DNA of 64,000 bases from an uncultured SAR92 cluster bacterium (lineage in GTDB: Bacteria > Pseudomonadota > Gammaproteobacteria > Pseudomonadales > Porticoccaceae). The DNA is taken from contig CACJVE010000009.1 of assembly GCA_902596775.1 (NCBI GenBank), positions 1-64,000 on the forward strand. Direction: 5' to 3'. The position numbers and the translations under genes are program-made. Shown here one piece after another: positions 7,704 through 18,276 of the stretch. Position 1 is the first letter of the stretch. Every line of letters starts with the position of its first letter. Under the pieces are notes generated by a model that saw only the letters and a list, made by a program, of their open reading frames with translations, did not search any database and was not told the origin of the DNA.

Positions 7704-8597
7704 ATGAAAATAGATTCACCCATTGAGGTCATGCATAAGTATGGCAAATCATTTTATTGGGCGAGCTTTTTTCTTGGCCGTGAACATACATCAAATGCCG
7801 CCATACTCTATCAATTTTGCAGATTTTTGGATGATGTTGCCGATGGAAGTGAGACCAACAGAGTCGGTTTACTAAAGGCGGTCTCAGAGTCTGTAAGACT
7901 AAAACAAGATCATCCTGAACCTTGTGTGAAAAACTTTCTGGCAATGAGTAAAAAAAATAATCTCTCCTCGCAACCTGCCGTGGAATTAATTGCTGGTATG
8001 CTCTCAGACCAAGAGATTGTTGAGCTTACCTCAGAAAGAGAGTTATTGAGATATTGTCACGCCGTCGCCGGAACCGTTGGAGTAATGATGTGTAAGATTC
8101 TTGGATGCAAAACTCAAACTGCGAACCAATTTGCAGTAGATCTTGGCATTGCTATGCAATTAACAAATATTGCACGAGATGTACTTGAAGATGCCAATAT
8201 GGGTCGGCGCTATCTGCCATCTGAATGGCTTAGTGACTCGATAAAAACAAATGATATTCTTAATATAACTCCATCATGTAAAGAACCTGTCTCTCTTGCA
8301 ATTCAGAGGCTTCTTAACTTATCGCAGAAATATTACCAAAGCGCTCTTAAAGGCACAAAGTTACTTCCTATCAGCTCGAGATTCGCGATTATCGTTGCAC
8401 TTCGGATTTACGAAGCTATAGGAACTAAACTTGCAAAAAATAACTTCAACTGGTGGATGGGAAGAACTATTGTCAGCAAGTGGAGTAAATTTATTTTGAC
8501 CTTAAGATCTCTCATTGATTTGGCAACTATTAGAACAGTGCCTCATGATAAAAATCTCCACATCCACTTAAAAGGACTATCAGGCGTTGACTATTGA
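7704..8597 (+). CDS. crtB: Phytoene synthase
   Basis: A 297-residue squalene/phytoene synthase family enzyme that joins two GGPP molecules to phytoene. Both Mg-diphosphate motifs are present: RFLDDVADG (Asp43, Asp44, Asp47) and NIARDVLEDA (Asp159, Asp163), followed by GRRYLP. The YWASFFLG amino-terminal segment is typical. Its stop overlaps the start of crtY by 11 nt, implying coupled translation. Confidence 0.95.
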   Translation: MKIDSPIEVMHKYGKSFYWASFFLGREHTSNAAILYQFCRFLDDVADGSETNRVGLLKAVSESVRLKQDHPEPCVKNFLAMSKKNNLSSQPAVELIAGMLSDQEIVELTSERELLRYCHAVAGTVGVMMCKILGCKTQTANQFAVDLGIAMQLTNIARDVLEDANMGRRYLPSEWLSDSIKTNDILNITPSCKEPVSLAIQRLLNLSQKYYQSALKGTKLLPISSRFAIIVALRIYEAIGTKLAKNNFNWWMGRTIVSKWSKFILTLRSLIDLATIRTVPHDKNLHIHLKGLSGVDY

Positions 8598-9714
8598 CGA
8601 ATTTGACATTGCAATTCTTGGTGGCGGTAACGCGGGAATGACTCTTGCTGCAAAGTTATCATTAGCCCGCTGTGACAAAAGCATAATTATATTTGAACCC
8701 CACTCTCCTAAACTTAAAAGTGCAACTTGGAGCACTTGGGCGGATGACTCAGAAGTATCAAGGCTAAAGCCTTATTTGAAGGGTATATGGAAACGCTGGA
8801 AAATAGTTGGGAACCAGTCTGAAGTAGTCCACAAAAGTTTGGACTTTAGCTATATTGCAATCGATGCAACAAAGTATCTTGAGGGATGTGCCAAAATTAT
8901 AGATGACAGAGTGAAGTTAATTTCTAGTTATGTGGAAACAGAAAAAATCTCAGATAGGATTCTTTTATTGGCGCAAGAAAAAAGATTTAAAGCAGATTTA
9001 ATTTTTGACAGCCGTCCTGCAAATCCAGACGAAAACGGACTCAAACAACACTTTATTGGTTGGGAAATAGAAGTAAATCAGATATTGACTGACACTGATA
9101 CAGTGACACTAATGGACTTCAGAGCTGATCAATCGAGAGGAATTCATTTTATTTATGCTCTTCCGCTTTCGGGAAACAAACTACTTGTCGAATCAACGAT
9201 GTTATCTAAGAATGTTGAAAATGACGATTGGTATTATGATGCGATTGAAGAATGGCTCACCTTAAATAAATTAAGTATAAAAGAGAAGTTAAGAGAGGAG
9301 CGTGGAGTAATTCCGATGCACAAAACAAAACTGCCATCCTCAGATTTAATTGACATTGGAGTTCGCGGGGGCAGCGTTCGATTATCATCAGGATATTCAT
9401 TTTCAATTGTCCAACAACAGGCAAATGCCCTTGTTGAGAAAATAATTAACAATGATTCAAGTTTATTGCTGAAAACCAAAGGTTATCCTTTAGGTTTTTT
9501 AGATAGTGTTTTCAACCGTGTGCTATTAGATTATCCGAGCATTGCAGCTGAGATTTTTGTTAAACATTCAAGCGCCTTAGATGGAAATGAGTTTGCATCT
9601 TTCATGCGAGGCTCACAAAATATTAGGATATGGTTTAAAGTAATGTCAGCACTGCCGAAATTTATTTTTATACAATCATTTTTTAAAACGCTTTTTAGCT
9701 ATGACTATCGTTGA
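8587..9714 (+). CDS. crtY: Lycopene beta-cyclase
   Basis: A 375-residue flavoprotein of the CrtY family that closes both ends of lycopene to give beta-carotene. It has an amino-terminal dinucleotide fold ILGGGNAGMTLAAKL, the cyclase motif QHFIGWEIEV, the LMDFRADQ...HFIYALP block, and the ERGVIPM segment. The start codon is TTG (8587), inside the end of crtB; its own 3' end overlaps blh by 14 nt. The overlaps leave no space for internal promoters. Confidence 0.93.
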   Translation: MTIDEFDIAILGGGNAGMTLAAKLSLARCDKSIIIFEPHSPKLKSATWSTWADDSEVSRLKPYLKGIWKRWKIVGNQSEVVHKSLDFSYIAIDATKYLEGCAKIIDDRVKLISSYVETEKISDRILLLAQEKRFKADLIFDSRPANPDENGLKQHFIGWEIEVNQILTDTDTVTLMDFRADQSRGIHFIYALPLSGNKLLVESTMLSKNVENDDWYYDAIEEWLTLNKLSIKEKLREERGVIPMHKTKLPSSDLIDIGVRGGSVRLSSGYSFSIVQQQANALVEKIINNDSSLLLKTKGYPLGFLDSVFNRVLLDYPSIAAEIFVKHSSALDGNEFASFMRGSQNIRIWFKVMSALPKFIFIQSFFKTLFSYDYR

Positions 9715-10507
9715 CATAATCTCTATTGCTCTAATTATTATCCTTGGCGTTCCTCATGGCAGCTTAGATGGAGTGATTGCTAGAAAACTTGGGTGGTCAA
9801 AGAATTTAATGGAGTGGATATCATTTAATGTTTTATATCTATCTATTGCCTTAGTGGTCATTATTATTTGGTCTAGCTTGCCGTTTATTAGTCTTACCAT
9901 ATTTTTATTAATTTCAGGAATTCATTTTGGGCTCAGTGATATTTCGAACTTGTCGAAAGATAATAAATTGACCCTTTTGCCTTTAATAGCTCATGCAGGT
10001 TTCATACCTATTGCGCTCCCAACTCTGCAGAAAGATCAAGTTAGCTCTATTTTTGCAGCACTATCCAACGATGATCATAGTGCTCTACTAATATTGATAA
10101 TCGAAAACATTTTTCCATTTTATATAATAATAGTAAGTACTTACTTAATATATTCGTTTTATTATATGAAATGGCTTAAGCATAGTCTCGCTCTAACTTG
10201 TTTTATTTTTATTTCCAATTTTTTACCCGCTTTACTTACTTTCGCATTGTATTTCTGTTTTTGGCATAGTCGCGGACATATGTTGAGAATTTGGAAATCA
10301 ATTGATGTGTCTGAAAGGACCTCTTATATTATTGAAACGTTAAGTTATACGATCGTTACTTGGTCATTGTTAGCTATTGCATTTTTTGCACTAAATGACA
10401 CTTTTAGCACTACACTAATCAAATTGGTATTCATTGGTCTGGCTGCATTGACGGTGCCTCACATGATTTTAGTAGATTTCTGGGCAAATAAAAGGCGAGT
10501 AATTTGA
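9701..10507 (+). CDS. blh: Beta-carotene 15,15'-dioxygenase, Brp/Blh family
   Basis: A 268-residue polytopic membrane enzyme that cleaves beta-carotene into two retinals. The four iron-binding histidines of the Blh family are all visible: His19 in GVPHGS, His75 in HFGLSD, and His189 and His193 in WHSRGHM. A further PHM motif lies near the carboxyl end. This completes retinal supply for the adjacent proteorhodopsin. It starts inside crtY, and its TGA overlaps the TTG start of idi. Confidence 0.95.
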   Translation: MTIVDIISIALIIILGVPHGSLDGVIARKLGWSKNLMEWISFNVLYLSIALVVIIIWSSLPFISLTIFLLISGIHFGLSDISNLSKDNKLTLLPLIAHAGFIPIALPTLQKDQVSSIFAALSNDDHSALLILIIENIFPFYIIIVSTYLIYSFYYMKWLKHSLALTCFIFISNFLPALLTFALYFCFWHSRGHMLRIWKSIDVSERTSYIIETLSYTIVTWSLLAIAFFALNDTFSTTLIKLVFIGLAALTVPHMILVDFWANKRRVI

Positions 10508-11511
10508 CTTCGATTGATAAGCGTAAAGATGAACACATCGAATATGCGATGGATCCCACAAATCGAAAAACAGAGAATTCAGAATTCGATAGATTAGTTC
10601 TGGAACACGATTGTGTGCCTGAAATCTCGTTTGATGAGATTGATGTTAGCTCTATGTTCCTAAACCAATCGATCTCGGCACCCCTTATAATTGGAGCAAT
10701 GACGGGTGGCAGTCGTGAAGGCGATAGAATAAACGAAAATTTAGCCAAAGCAGCACAAAAACTACAAATCCCTCTAGCGCTTGGTTCGCAACGTGCTGCA
10801 ATTGAAACTGGTAGAACACAAAAAATCCGAGAGATAGCGCCAGATGCTTTAATACTAGGAAATTTAGGTGCGACGCAAGTGAGAGATCACGGCGTAGAAT
10901 TTGTGAAGAGAGCCGTAGAGTCTGTTAATGCCGATGCAATGGTAATTCACTTTAACCCACTTCAAGAACTCATTCAGCCAGGAGGTGATACCGATTGGTC
11001 GAGAATATTAAGTGAGATAAAAAAATGCTCAGAATCACTCAGGATTCCAATAATTGCGAAAGAGGTAGGGTCTGGGATAAGTGTAAGGTCAGCAAAAAAA
11101 TTGCAATTTGGGGGAATTAACTGGATGGAAGTTGCAGGAAGAGGTGGAACGAGTTGGGCTAGGATAGAGATGAGTAGAAACTCAAATGACTACTTAAAGA
11201 AAGTTGCTGAACCATTTTTAGACTGGGGAATGGATACAGTTTCGTTGATTAAGTTAATTAGACGAAATATGAACACGGCTAACCTAATTGGTTCTGGTGG
11301 GATTAGGAATGGTCTAGATGTGGCAAAATGTTTAATCTTAGGCTGTGACCTTGCAGCAGTTGCTCAACCATTTTTGAGCCCTGCTCGTAAATCAAGTGAA
11401 GCTGTGATTGAAGCTGTTTCGGTTTATACCGAACAGTTAAAATGGGCGCTATTTTTGACAGGCAGTAGGAACTTGATCGACCTTAAAAAAGTAAAGGTAT
11501 ATGAAAAATGA
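10504..11511 (+). CDS. fni: Type 2 isopentenyl-diphosphate delta-isomerase (FMN)
   Basis: A 335-residue FMN enzyme that interconverts IPP and DMAPP, balancing precursors for crtE. Type-2 signatures: RKDEHIEYAM, GAMTGGSREGD, ALGSQRAA, HFNPLQELIQPGGD, KEVGSGIS, VAGRGGTSWARIE and GSGGIRNG. TTG start at 10504 overlapping the blh stop by 4 nt. Type 2 (Fni/Idi2) is unrelated to the Nudix-type Idi1 of E. coli and is commonly found in bacterial retinal or carotenoid operons. Confidence 0.96.
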   Translation: MTSIDKRKDEHIEYAMDPTNRKTENSEFDRLVLEHDCVPEISFDEIDVSSMFLNQSISAPLIIGAMTGGSREGDRINENLAKAAQKLQIPLALGSQRAAIETGRTQKIREIAPDALILGNLGATQVRDHGVEFVKRAVESVNADAMVIHFNPLQELIQPGGDTDWSRILSEIKKCSESLRIPIIAKEVGSGISVRSAKKLQFGGINWMEVAGRGGTSWARIEMSRNSNDYLKKVAEPFLDWGMDTVSLIKLIRRNMNTANLIGSGGIRNGLDVAKCLILGCDLAAVAQPFLSPARKSSEAVIEAVSVYTEQLKWALFLTGSRNLIDLKKVKVYEK

Positions 11512-11557
11512 TGAGACATTTTTATTCAATCAACCGGGAGCACTGTGGGTTAAATAG

Positions 11558-12655
11558 ATGAATCATGTTATCTCAAAAGTTGCTAATGGCATTGGACTTA
11601 TTACTCTAAATAGACCCGAGGCAATAAATGCACTCTCTTTAGATATGGTTTTGTGTTTATCTAAGATTCTAAATGAGTGGGCGGCTGATTCGAAGATCGA
11701 GGCTGTAGCTATTCGAGGTACGGACAAGAATGGAAATTTTGGAAACTTTTGTGCTGGGGGTGACATACGGTTTTTTCATAAAGCGTGTATTGATGAAATT
11801 TCTGATCTTGGTCGTTTTTTTACAGAAGAATATAAGCTAAATCATCTGATTTTTAACTACTCCAAACCTTACATCGCATTTATGGATGGTATTGTCATGG
11901 GAGGAGGAATGGGTATTTCTCAAGGTGCATCACTTCGGATCGTAACCGAGAGATCAAAAGTTGCTATGCCTGAGACAAATATTGGGCTTTTTCCTGATGT
12001 TGGAGGAGGATATTTCCTCCCAAAATGTCCTGGGTTTATTGGGGAGTATCTTGGGCTTACCGGACAAGTATTAACTGGTCAACAGTCGTTGGCCGCAAAT
12101 TTGGCGGATTATGCGGTTAACAGCACAAAAATAGAGGATCTTTGGGATCTAATTGAATCAGATTCCGGGCTCGCCAGTGAGCGAATAAAGGAATTTTATT
12201 TAGGGGTAGAGGCATCATCTCTAAGCGAGGATAGTGCTTGGATAACATCCGAGATTGACGATGCTTTTCAACATAAGCATCTAGAGCAAATAATAACCTC
12301 GCTTTCAAAATCAGATACAAAATGGGCACAAAAAACTCTTTCATTGCTTTCCAAAAGATCGCCGCTAATGATGAATGTCTCGCTTAAGCAGATAAAAATG
12401 GGACGGGAAATGTCACTGGCTGATGAGTTAAGACTGGAGAGAACTCTTGTTCACCATTGCTTTAATACAAAACACCTAGATAGATACAGAGAAAAAACTG
12501 AAACGGTTGAAGGCATAAGAGCTTTGGTTATTGATAAAGATAATTCCCCGAACTGGAATCCAAAGACTATTAAGGAAGTCACCGATGCAATGGTTAATCC
12601 TTTTTTTGATAGTCCTTGGACGGAATCTCAACATCCTCTTGCAGACCTTAAATGA
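11558..12655 (+). CDS. 3-hydroxyisobutyryl-CoA hydrolase-like enoyl-CoA hydratase family protein
   Basis: A 365-residue crotonase-fold protein of the HIBCH/ECH_2 subgroup. The oxyanion-hole segment FCAGGDIR, the VMGGGMGIS loop, and the catalytic region [19 protein letters not shown] are all conserved. HIBCH hydrolyses 3-hydroxyisobutyryl-CoA in valine breakdown. It sits inside the retinal operon, 46 nt after fni, and its stop overlaps the crtI start (ATGA). No carotenoid role is known for this family. It may be a passenger or may supply short-chain CoA metabolites. Confidence 0.9.
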   Translation: MNHVISKVANGIGLITLNRPEAINALSLDMVLCLSKILNEWAADSKIEAVAIRGTDKNGNFGNFCAGGDIRFFHKACIDEISDLGRFFTEEYKLNHLIFNYSKPYIAFMDGIVMGGGMGISQGASLRIVTERSKVAMPETNIGLFPDVGGGYFLPKCPGFIGEYLGLTGQVLTGQQSLAANLADYAVNSTKIEDLWDLIESDSGLASERIKEFYLGVEASSLSEDSAWITSEIDDAFQHKHLEQIITSLSKSDTKWAQKTLSLLSKRSPLMMNVSLKQIKMGREMSLADELRLERTLVHHCFNTKHLDRYREKTETVEGIRALVIDKDNSPNWNPKTIKEVTDAMVNPFFDSPWTESQHPLADLK

Positions 12656-14283
12656 TGAAAGATCATAAAAGTGAACTTCATAAAAGCCGTAACACCGCGA
12701 TTATAATTGGTGCTGGATTCGGTGGGCTTTCATTAGGGATTAGATTACAAAGCCTTGGCTTTAATACAATAATACTAGAGAAATTAGATGCTCCCGGCGG
12801 AAGGGCCTATGTAAAAAAAGTGAAAGGGTTTACTTTCGATATGGGCCCCACAGTCATTACCGTCCCACATTTTATTGAAGAGTTATTTTCTTTAGAACAA
12901 CTACAAGATGATCTTAATAAGCCGGACTTCCCTCAAGAGGTTCTTCTTAATAAGGATTCAGAAAAAACCTCAACAAAAAAATATGCAAAGATTGTCCCAA
13001 TAAAGCCATTCTACAGAATCTACTTCCATGACAAAACCTACTTTGACTATGATGGTGATCCAGTTAATACACGAAGACAGATCAAAGAGATTGAGGAGGA
13101 GGACCTAGAAGGCTATGAAAGATTTCATCAGGATGCTGAAGCAATTTTTAAAAGGGGATTTTTAGAGTTAGGTTATACTTTTTTTGGCAGCGCAAAAGAG
13201 ATGTTTAAAGTACTGCCTGATCTCTTAAAACTAGATGCAGTAAGAAGTCTTTTCTCATTTACTAGTAAATACTTTAAAAGTGACAAGTTGCGTCAAGTTT
13301 TTAGTTTTGAAACACTTTTGGTAGGAGGAAATCCTCTATCAGTACCCGCCATTTATTCGATGATACACTTCGTCGAAAAAACATGGGGTGTTCATTATGT
13401 GATGGGAGGCACTGGAGCTTTGATCAATGGGATGGTTAAAAAATATCACGAGCTAGGCGGTCAAATAAAATACAATTCTGAAATTGAAGAAATTACAATA
13501 AATAAAAGACAAAACTTCTTCTCAAAACCCAAGGTATCTGGGGTTCAAATAAGAAATGGTGAATTACTTAAATCTAATGTGGTAGTAAGCAATGGTGATT
13601 ATGCCAATACCTATATGCGTCTTATAAATAATAAGTTTCGAAGATGGAATAAAGATTGGAAAGTCAAAAAAATGAATTACTCGATGTCTCTAGTTGTTAT
13701 TTATTTTGGCTTTAAATATGACAAAGAATTAAATCTCAGGCATCACAATATAATTCTTGGACCAAGATATGAAGCATTATTGAGCGATATATTTAAAAGA
13801 AAAATATTAGCTAAAGATTTTAGCCAATACCTTCACATACCAACTTTAACAGACAGGTCTCTTGCACCAAAGGGACACCATGCTGCATATACCCTTGTCC
13901 CGGTACCCAACAATGCGAGTAATATTGATTGGTCGATTGAAGGGCCGAAGCTGACAAAGATAGTTCTGTCTTTTTTAGACTCAGAAGGATACATCCCTGA
14001 CTTACAAAAAAATCTTGTTCATAGTGAATTTATTACTCCAGACTATTTTGAAAACATATTAAATAGCCATTTAGGTAATAGCTTTGGCGTTGAACCTCGG
14101 CTTACTCATTCGGCATTCTTTAGACCGCATAACAAATCGGAGGATATCGAAGGTTTATACCTTGTAGGTGCGAGTACGCAACCTGGTGCCGGGACACCAA
14201 GCGTTATGATGTCTGCAAAAATGACTGCTCGGGTAATAGCGAATGATTTCTATGATGACCTAAAAGAATGGCGGGGTGAATAG
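12652..14283 (+). CDS. crtI: Phytoene desaturase
   Basis: A 543-residue FAD-dependent desaturase that converts phytoene to lycopene. It has the amino-terminal FAD motif [16 protein letters not shown], the [11 protein letters not shown] segment, [12 protein letters not shown] with [14 protein letters not shown], and the carboxyl-terminal CrtI signature [18 protein letters not shown]. It is about 40-50 residues longer than typical bacterial CrtI, the excess lying in a Lys-rich segment around residues 90-125 and near 265-285. Position is unusual: it sits after the HIBCH-like gene rather than between crtE and crtB. Two adjacent ATGs exist (12652, 12655). Confidence 0.93.
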   Translation: MMKDHKSELHKSRNTAIIIGAGFGGLSLGIRLQSLGFNTIILEKLDAPGGRAYVKKVKGFTFDMGPTVITVPHFIEELFSLEQLQDDLNKPDFPQEVLLNKDSEKTSTKKYAKIVPIKPFYRIYFHDKTYFDYDGDPVNTRRQIKEIEEEDLEGYERFHQDAEAIFKRGFLELGYTFFGSAKEMFKVLPDLLKLDAVRSLFSFTSKYFKSDKLRQVFSFETLLVGGNPLSVPAIYSMIHFVEKTWGVHYVMGGTGALINGMVKKYHELGGQIKYNSEIEEITINKRQNFFSKPKVSGVQIRNGELLKSNVVVSNGDYANTYMRLINNKFRRWNKDWKVKKMNYSMSLVVIYFGFKYDKELNLRHHNIILGPRYEALLSDIFKRKILAKDFSQYLHIPTLTDRSLAPKGHHAAYTLVPVPNNASNIDWSIEGPKLTKIVLSFLDSEGYIPDLQKNLVHSEFITPDYFENILNSHLGNSFGVEPRLTHSAFFRPHNKSEDIEGLYLVGASTQPGAGTPSVMMSAKMTARVIANDFYDDLKEWRGE

Positions 14284-14286
14284 TAC

Positions 14287-14481
14287 GTGTTTGGAGAATT
14301 ACTTGAAGAATCTATAACCTGCCCTTACTGTTGGGAGACGATTGATTTATTAATAGATCCGTCAGAATCTCAAACTTACACTGAAGACTGTCATGTATGT
14401 TGCAGACCTATTCTTGTAAATGCATTTATTTCGAATGGGAAAGCTATTATTCAAGTCACCCAAGAAGACCTCGGATTTTAA
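14287..14481 (+). CDS. CPXCG-family small cysteine-rich protein
   Basis: A 64-residue zinc-ribbon-like protein. Cys12-x-x-Cys15 (TCPYCWETIDLLID) and Cys35-x-x-Cys38 with CRPI following define the CPXCG family (Cys_rich_CPXG). GTG start at 14287, 3 nt after the crtI stop. Its last base is the first base of the next gene's ATG (TAATG), so it is translationally linked to the amidohydrolase. Function unknown; the four cysteines probably bind zinc. Confidence 0.88.
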   Translation: MFGELLEESITCPYCWETIDLLIDPSESQTYTEDCHVCCRPILVNAFISNGKAIIQVTQEDLGF

Positions 14482-16259
14482 TGGGGTCGTGTAAAAAGAA
14501 TGAAAACATTAAGAGAGTGACACATCACTTTAGCTTTAAATTTTTCTCCTTCACATTTTTGTTCTTTAACATATTATTCTCCCACTCAGATCCAGAACCC
14601 ACCACTCAATCTATTAAGTCTCCCGGATCTTACATCATTCATGGTGGGCCAATAATACCGATGAGTAATCCAAATAGAGCCTCATATCATGAAGCCATTG
14701 CGATCAACAAAAACAAAATTATATTCGTTGGCTCCAGAAATGAAGCAATAAAACGTAATCCCAATGCAATAGAGATCAATCTTAAAGGCAAAACTCTTTT
14801 GCCTGGATTTATTGAACCTCACGTGCATCCATCGTTAGCAGCAATAATTCTGCCCAATAAAATTATCGCTCCATTTGAATGGTCACTTCCAAATGGACTT
14901 AGTCAAGCTGCTCAAAGTCACAGTGAGTACATCAAAATTCTATCCAATACAGTTTCAAATCACTCATCATTGGAAAAAGTTCTTTTTTCGTGGGGTTATC
15001 ATCAATTATGGCATGGGCAAATATCCCGCGACTTGCTTAATAAAGTATCATCCAAGATCCCTCTGGTAATAATTCATCGATCCTTCCATGAGGCTTACTT
15101 GAATGACAAAGCAATACAATTATTTAATATAAAAAAGTCTAATTTCACCAATCATCCGCAGGTCAATTGGGAGAAAGGACATTTTTTTGAAGCTGGTTTT
15201 GCTTCAATTATTCCCATGTTGTCAAAGCATCTCCTCGAGCCAAAAAGGTACTTAAGAGGACTCGCTATAATGTCTGAAATAATTCAAAGGAATGGAATTA
15301 CCACAATAGCTGAACCGGGATTTCCGAATATCAACTTCGAAAATGAATTGGCACTTTTGAAGTATGAGATGGAAAAAAAACCGCCATATAGCGTGTATTT
15401 AATTCCAAACGCAGCGCGACTAGAAAATGCAAAAAAATCAAGGCAAGAGACATTGGAATTTATTAATTCACTGACAAAATATGATACGGGGAACATAAAG
15501 TTTTTAAATGAGCAAATTAAGATCTTTGCAGATGGTGCTATCTATTCACAAGCAATGCAGGTATCTGATGGCTATAATAATTTGTCTGAAGGAAAGTGGA
15601 TGACTCCTCCAGCCTACTTATCTGATCTATTCCATTTCTATTGGCGAGAGAAATTCAAACTACATATTCATGCCAACGGAGACAAAGCTATAAGTCATCT
15701 TTTAGAGTTAGTTGATGAATCTAATAAGGCTTATCCAAGAAAAAATCATAATACAACACTTCATCATATGGGCTATTTTACAGATTCCCTTGCTGAAAGA
15801 ATCAAAAATCTGGATGCAGAAGCATCAATCAATCCCTATTATCTATGGGCACTTTCTAACAAATACACAGAATCAGGACTTGGTGCACAGAGAGCACAAA
15901 ATTTAGTAACAGCAAATTCATTGGCTAGAAGAGATATAAATTTTTCATTTCACTCTGATTTTGCGATGGCCCCACTCTCTCCACTGACATTAGCCTCAAC
16001 CGCAATAAACAGAATCTCTCATCGATCTACAAAAGTGTCTCAACATCAGAGACTGAATAGTTACGATGCTTTAAAAGCAATTACAATTTCAGCCGCAAAA
16101 ACATTAGAATTACAAGATGAGTTAGGCTCTATTGAGGTCGGGAAGATGGCAAATTTTGTGGTCTTAAATAAAAATCCATTGACGGTTATTCAAAGCAGAA
16201 TCTCAAGTATTAAAGTCGAAGGGACAGTTTATCAAGGAGTTTATTACTCTAATAACTGA
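14481..16259 (+). CDS. Exported amidohydrolase (YtcJ-like, amidohydrolase 3 family)
   Basis: A 592-residue metal-dependent hydrolase. The metal site HVH (His114, His116) lies in LLPGFIEPHVHPS; KIFADGAIYSQA, LHIHANGDKA, LHHMGYF and FHSDFAM supply the later metal and acid/base residues. This order matches the YtcJ-like group, which hydrolyses amide or ester bonds of small molecules. I start at the ATG 14481 that overlaps the CPXCG stop; the region after residue 18 is hydrophobic (FKFFSFTFLFFNILF) and looks like a signal sequence, so the enzyme is probably periplasmic. The frame is open to 14397 but the added residues only mirror the CPXCG gene. Its 3' end overlaps the convergent GH3 gene by 11 nt. 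Confidence 0.87.
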   Translation: MGSCKKNENIKRVTHHFSFKFFSFTFLFFNILFSHSDPEPTTQSIKSPGSYIIHGGPIIPMSNPNRASYHEAIAINKNKIIFVGSRNEAIKRNPNAIEINLKGKTLLPGFIEPHVHPSLAAIILPNKIIAPFEWSLPNGLSQAAQSHSEYIKILSNTVSNHSSLEKVLFSWGYHQLWHGQISRDLLNKVSSKIPLVIIHRSFHEAYLNDKAIQLFNIKKSNFTNHPQVNWEKGHFFEAGFASIIPMLSKHLLEPKRYLRGLAIMSEIIQRNGITTIAEPGFPNINFENELALLKYEMEKKPPYSVYLIPNAARLENAKKSRQETLEFINSLTKYDTGNIKFLNEQIKIFADGAIYSQAMQVSDGYNNLSEGKWMTPPAYLSDLFHFYWREKFKLHIHANGDKAISHLLELVDESNKAYPRKNHNTTLHHMGYFTDSLAERIKNLDAEASINPYYLWALSNKYTESGLGAQRAQNLVTANSLARRDINFSFHSDFAMAPLSPLTLASTAINRISHRSTKVSQHQRLNSYDALKAITISAAKTLELQDELGSIEVGKMANFVVLNKNPLTVIQSRISSIKVEGTVYQGVYYSNN

Positions 16260-18174
16260 GTCCAAAACCAAAAGAATACGTCGGTAGGTCAGTATCATCT
16301 GGTAAGTCTTCTTTCTGAAGCAATACCTCATTCATTGATTTTGGGATTTCGAAAGGCAACTTACCTGTCGGATTGAAATCTCCAAATATCATCTTAAAGA
16401 TTACTTCGTCTGACACTCCAAACGTTCCAACGAGCCCATCCACAAAATTATCTATTGAGCTCAAAATAGCAGGCCTATTAAGATCTACGACAACAATTAA
16501 AGTTGCTACCTTGCTATATTCTATAACTTTGGCAATGGTATCTGGATTCAAATTAAGATTCACATCAGGAATAACCGTAGACAACAATTCATCTATCAAC
16601 TTATTTGAGCCAGGATCTTGATTTCCGTTAAAAACAGAAGCAATGTTCATAATGATAAAGTCAGCATTTTTTGGATCTGATACAATTTCGCCAAATTGAC
16701 TACCAACCTCAGCATTCAATCCGTCGATATATATATGCGAACTTGAAGAAATAGGTAAGACAGCTTCATCCAAATCGCTATTTTTAAGCAGTACAACTGA
16801 TCTTTTTTGAGCATTTAATCCTGCTCTTTTGTATTCGGTCTTATCTAGAGATCGATCTATCAGAGATTCATCCACAAAAGGTTTTTCGAATAGGCCAAGA
16901 TCGAATTTATTTTTTAATATTCTTATAACCGAGCGATCAATTAAGGATTCTGAAATTTTCCCCGTTTGAACAAGATTGATTACTTTTTTCACATCATTCT
17001 CTCCTCCAAACTGATCGACACCCGCCAAGATTGCTTTTTCATATCTTTGAGACTCTGAAAGACTTTCTACACCCCAAGGTCGTCCAGAGATAATTCCCCA
17101 ATCAGAACAAACTACACCTTCAAAAGCTAATTCATCTCTGAGAAGTTCTGTTAGAATATTGCGGTTAAATCCCATTGCAACATCCTCGCTTGTTTGTCCC
17201 ATGGGTATTCCATAGTAAGGCATGATAGCTCGCAATCCATTGTTTATTGCTTTTAAGAAAGGTAATACATGATAATCGAAATTGTTTCCGGGATAGATCT
17301 GATTTTTGCCACTAGGAAGATGAGCATCTAAGCCATTTTCTTGAGGCCCACCTCCCGGAAAATGTTTCACCATTGTCATTACACTTTCCGAGGATAACTC
17401 CTTTCCTTGAAATCCCTTCATATAAGCGTATGTAAACTCTGAAGCTAAATCAGCATTTGATCCAAAAGTACCAAAATTTCTGGCCCATCTTGGATCAGTT
17501 GCAAGATCAGCCATTGGATGCAGAGCGGTATGAATGCCGACAGCTCTATATTCCTTAGCTGCTATTTCCCCATATTTTTCAATTAGTTTCGAATCTCTAG
17601 TTGCAGCAAATCCGAGCTGCGACGGCCATTTAGAAAATCCATTAATGGAAAAAGCTGCTATACCACCTCCTTTTACCTCATGTAGCGGGTCTGAACTAAT
17701 TGAGAGCGGAATTCCTAATCTTCCCTTAGAAGCAACCCGCTGCAAATAATTTAATCGTTTAGCCAAACCTTTGGGCGATGGGTTTCCATAAAAATTAAAA
17801 TGCGTTATATGTCTCTCTAAAATATTGCTCTCATCAAGTGTTTTTCTACCCATGGCAAAATGAAAAGCTCTCAAAGCCATATCAGGATTAATGCTCACTG
17901 CCGGATGCATCATCTGACCGACTTTTTCTGCGAGCGTCATTTTTTTTAAAAGGTCATCAACCCGCAATGATGTAGCATTTCTAAAGTCTTCATATTCATC
18001 TAGTAATTTATTTCTATTGAGGTCCCTGAATTTTAAGTTATCTATCTCCATTACAATCGGTTGATCAAAACTTTTAGATGCGAGCTTAATTCGTTCAATC
18101 GGTTGATATAAATAATTGAATGTTAACAAACTAAACAGCAACGAGAAGCCAATTAAGATTTTGCGCAGTGCCAT
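16249..18174 (-). CDS. Glycoside hydrolase family 3 beta-glucosidase/N-acetylglucosaminidase-like protein
   Basis: A 641-residue GH3 enzyme with an amino-terminal signal sequence or anchor (residues 5-24). The GH3 barrel includes MTLAEKVGQMM, KHFPGGGP and the nucleophile region GVVCSDWG (Asp near residue 360); the second domain includes KRSVVLLKN and the terminal YSFGFGLSY. The mature protein should be periplasmic and act on beta-linked oligosaccharides; substrate uncertain. It differs clearly from the second GH3 at 62244, with no CBM. It shares its 3' end with the convergent amidohydrolase and is divergent from the acylase at 18277. Confidence 0.9.
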   Translation of the reverse strand: MALRKILIGFSLLFSLLTFNYLYQPIERIKLASKSFDQPIVMEIDNLKFRDLNRNKLLDEYEDFRNATSLRVDDLLKKMTLAEKVGQMMHPAVSINPDMALRAFHFAMGRKTLDESNILERHITHFNFYGNPSPKGLAKRLNYLQRVASKGRLGIPLSISSDPLHEVKGGGIAAFSINGFSKWPSQLGFAATRDSKLIEKYGEIAAKEYRAVGIHTALHPMADLATDPRWARNFGTFGSNADLASEFTYAYMKGFQGKELSSESVMTMVKHFPGGGPQENGLDAHLPSGKNQIYPGNNFDYHVLPFLKAINNGLRAIMPYYGIPMGQTSEDVAMGFNRNILTELLRDELAFEGVVCSDWGIISGRPWGVESLSESQRYEKAILAGVDQFGGENDVKKVINLVQTGKISESLIDRSVIRILKNKFDLGLFEKPFVDESLIDRSLDKTEYKRAGLNAQKRSVVLLKNSDLDEAVLPISSSSHIYIDGLNAEVGSQFGEIVSDPKNADFIIMNIASVFNGNQDPGSNKLIDELLSTVIPDVNLNLNPDTIAKVIEYSKVATLIVVVDLNRPAILSSIDNFVDGLVGTFGVSDEVIFKMIFGDFNPTGKLPFEIPKSMNEVLLQKEDLPDDTDLPTYSFGFGLSY

Positions 18175-18276
18175 ACTCGATACTTACCTGAATGCATATA
18201 AAAAGATATCATGTCAGTGATTTAATCTTTTATTAAGTTTAATAACAATTTGATATTCCGACGGGAAAACTTCGTG

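Noticed and set aside
14397-14480. Longer start for the amidohydrolase
   Set aside because: The added residues lie within the CPXCG gene in another frame; the ATG at 14481 forms a TAATG junction and precedes a hydrophobic leader.
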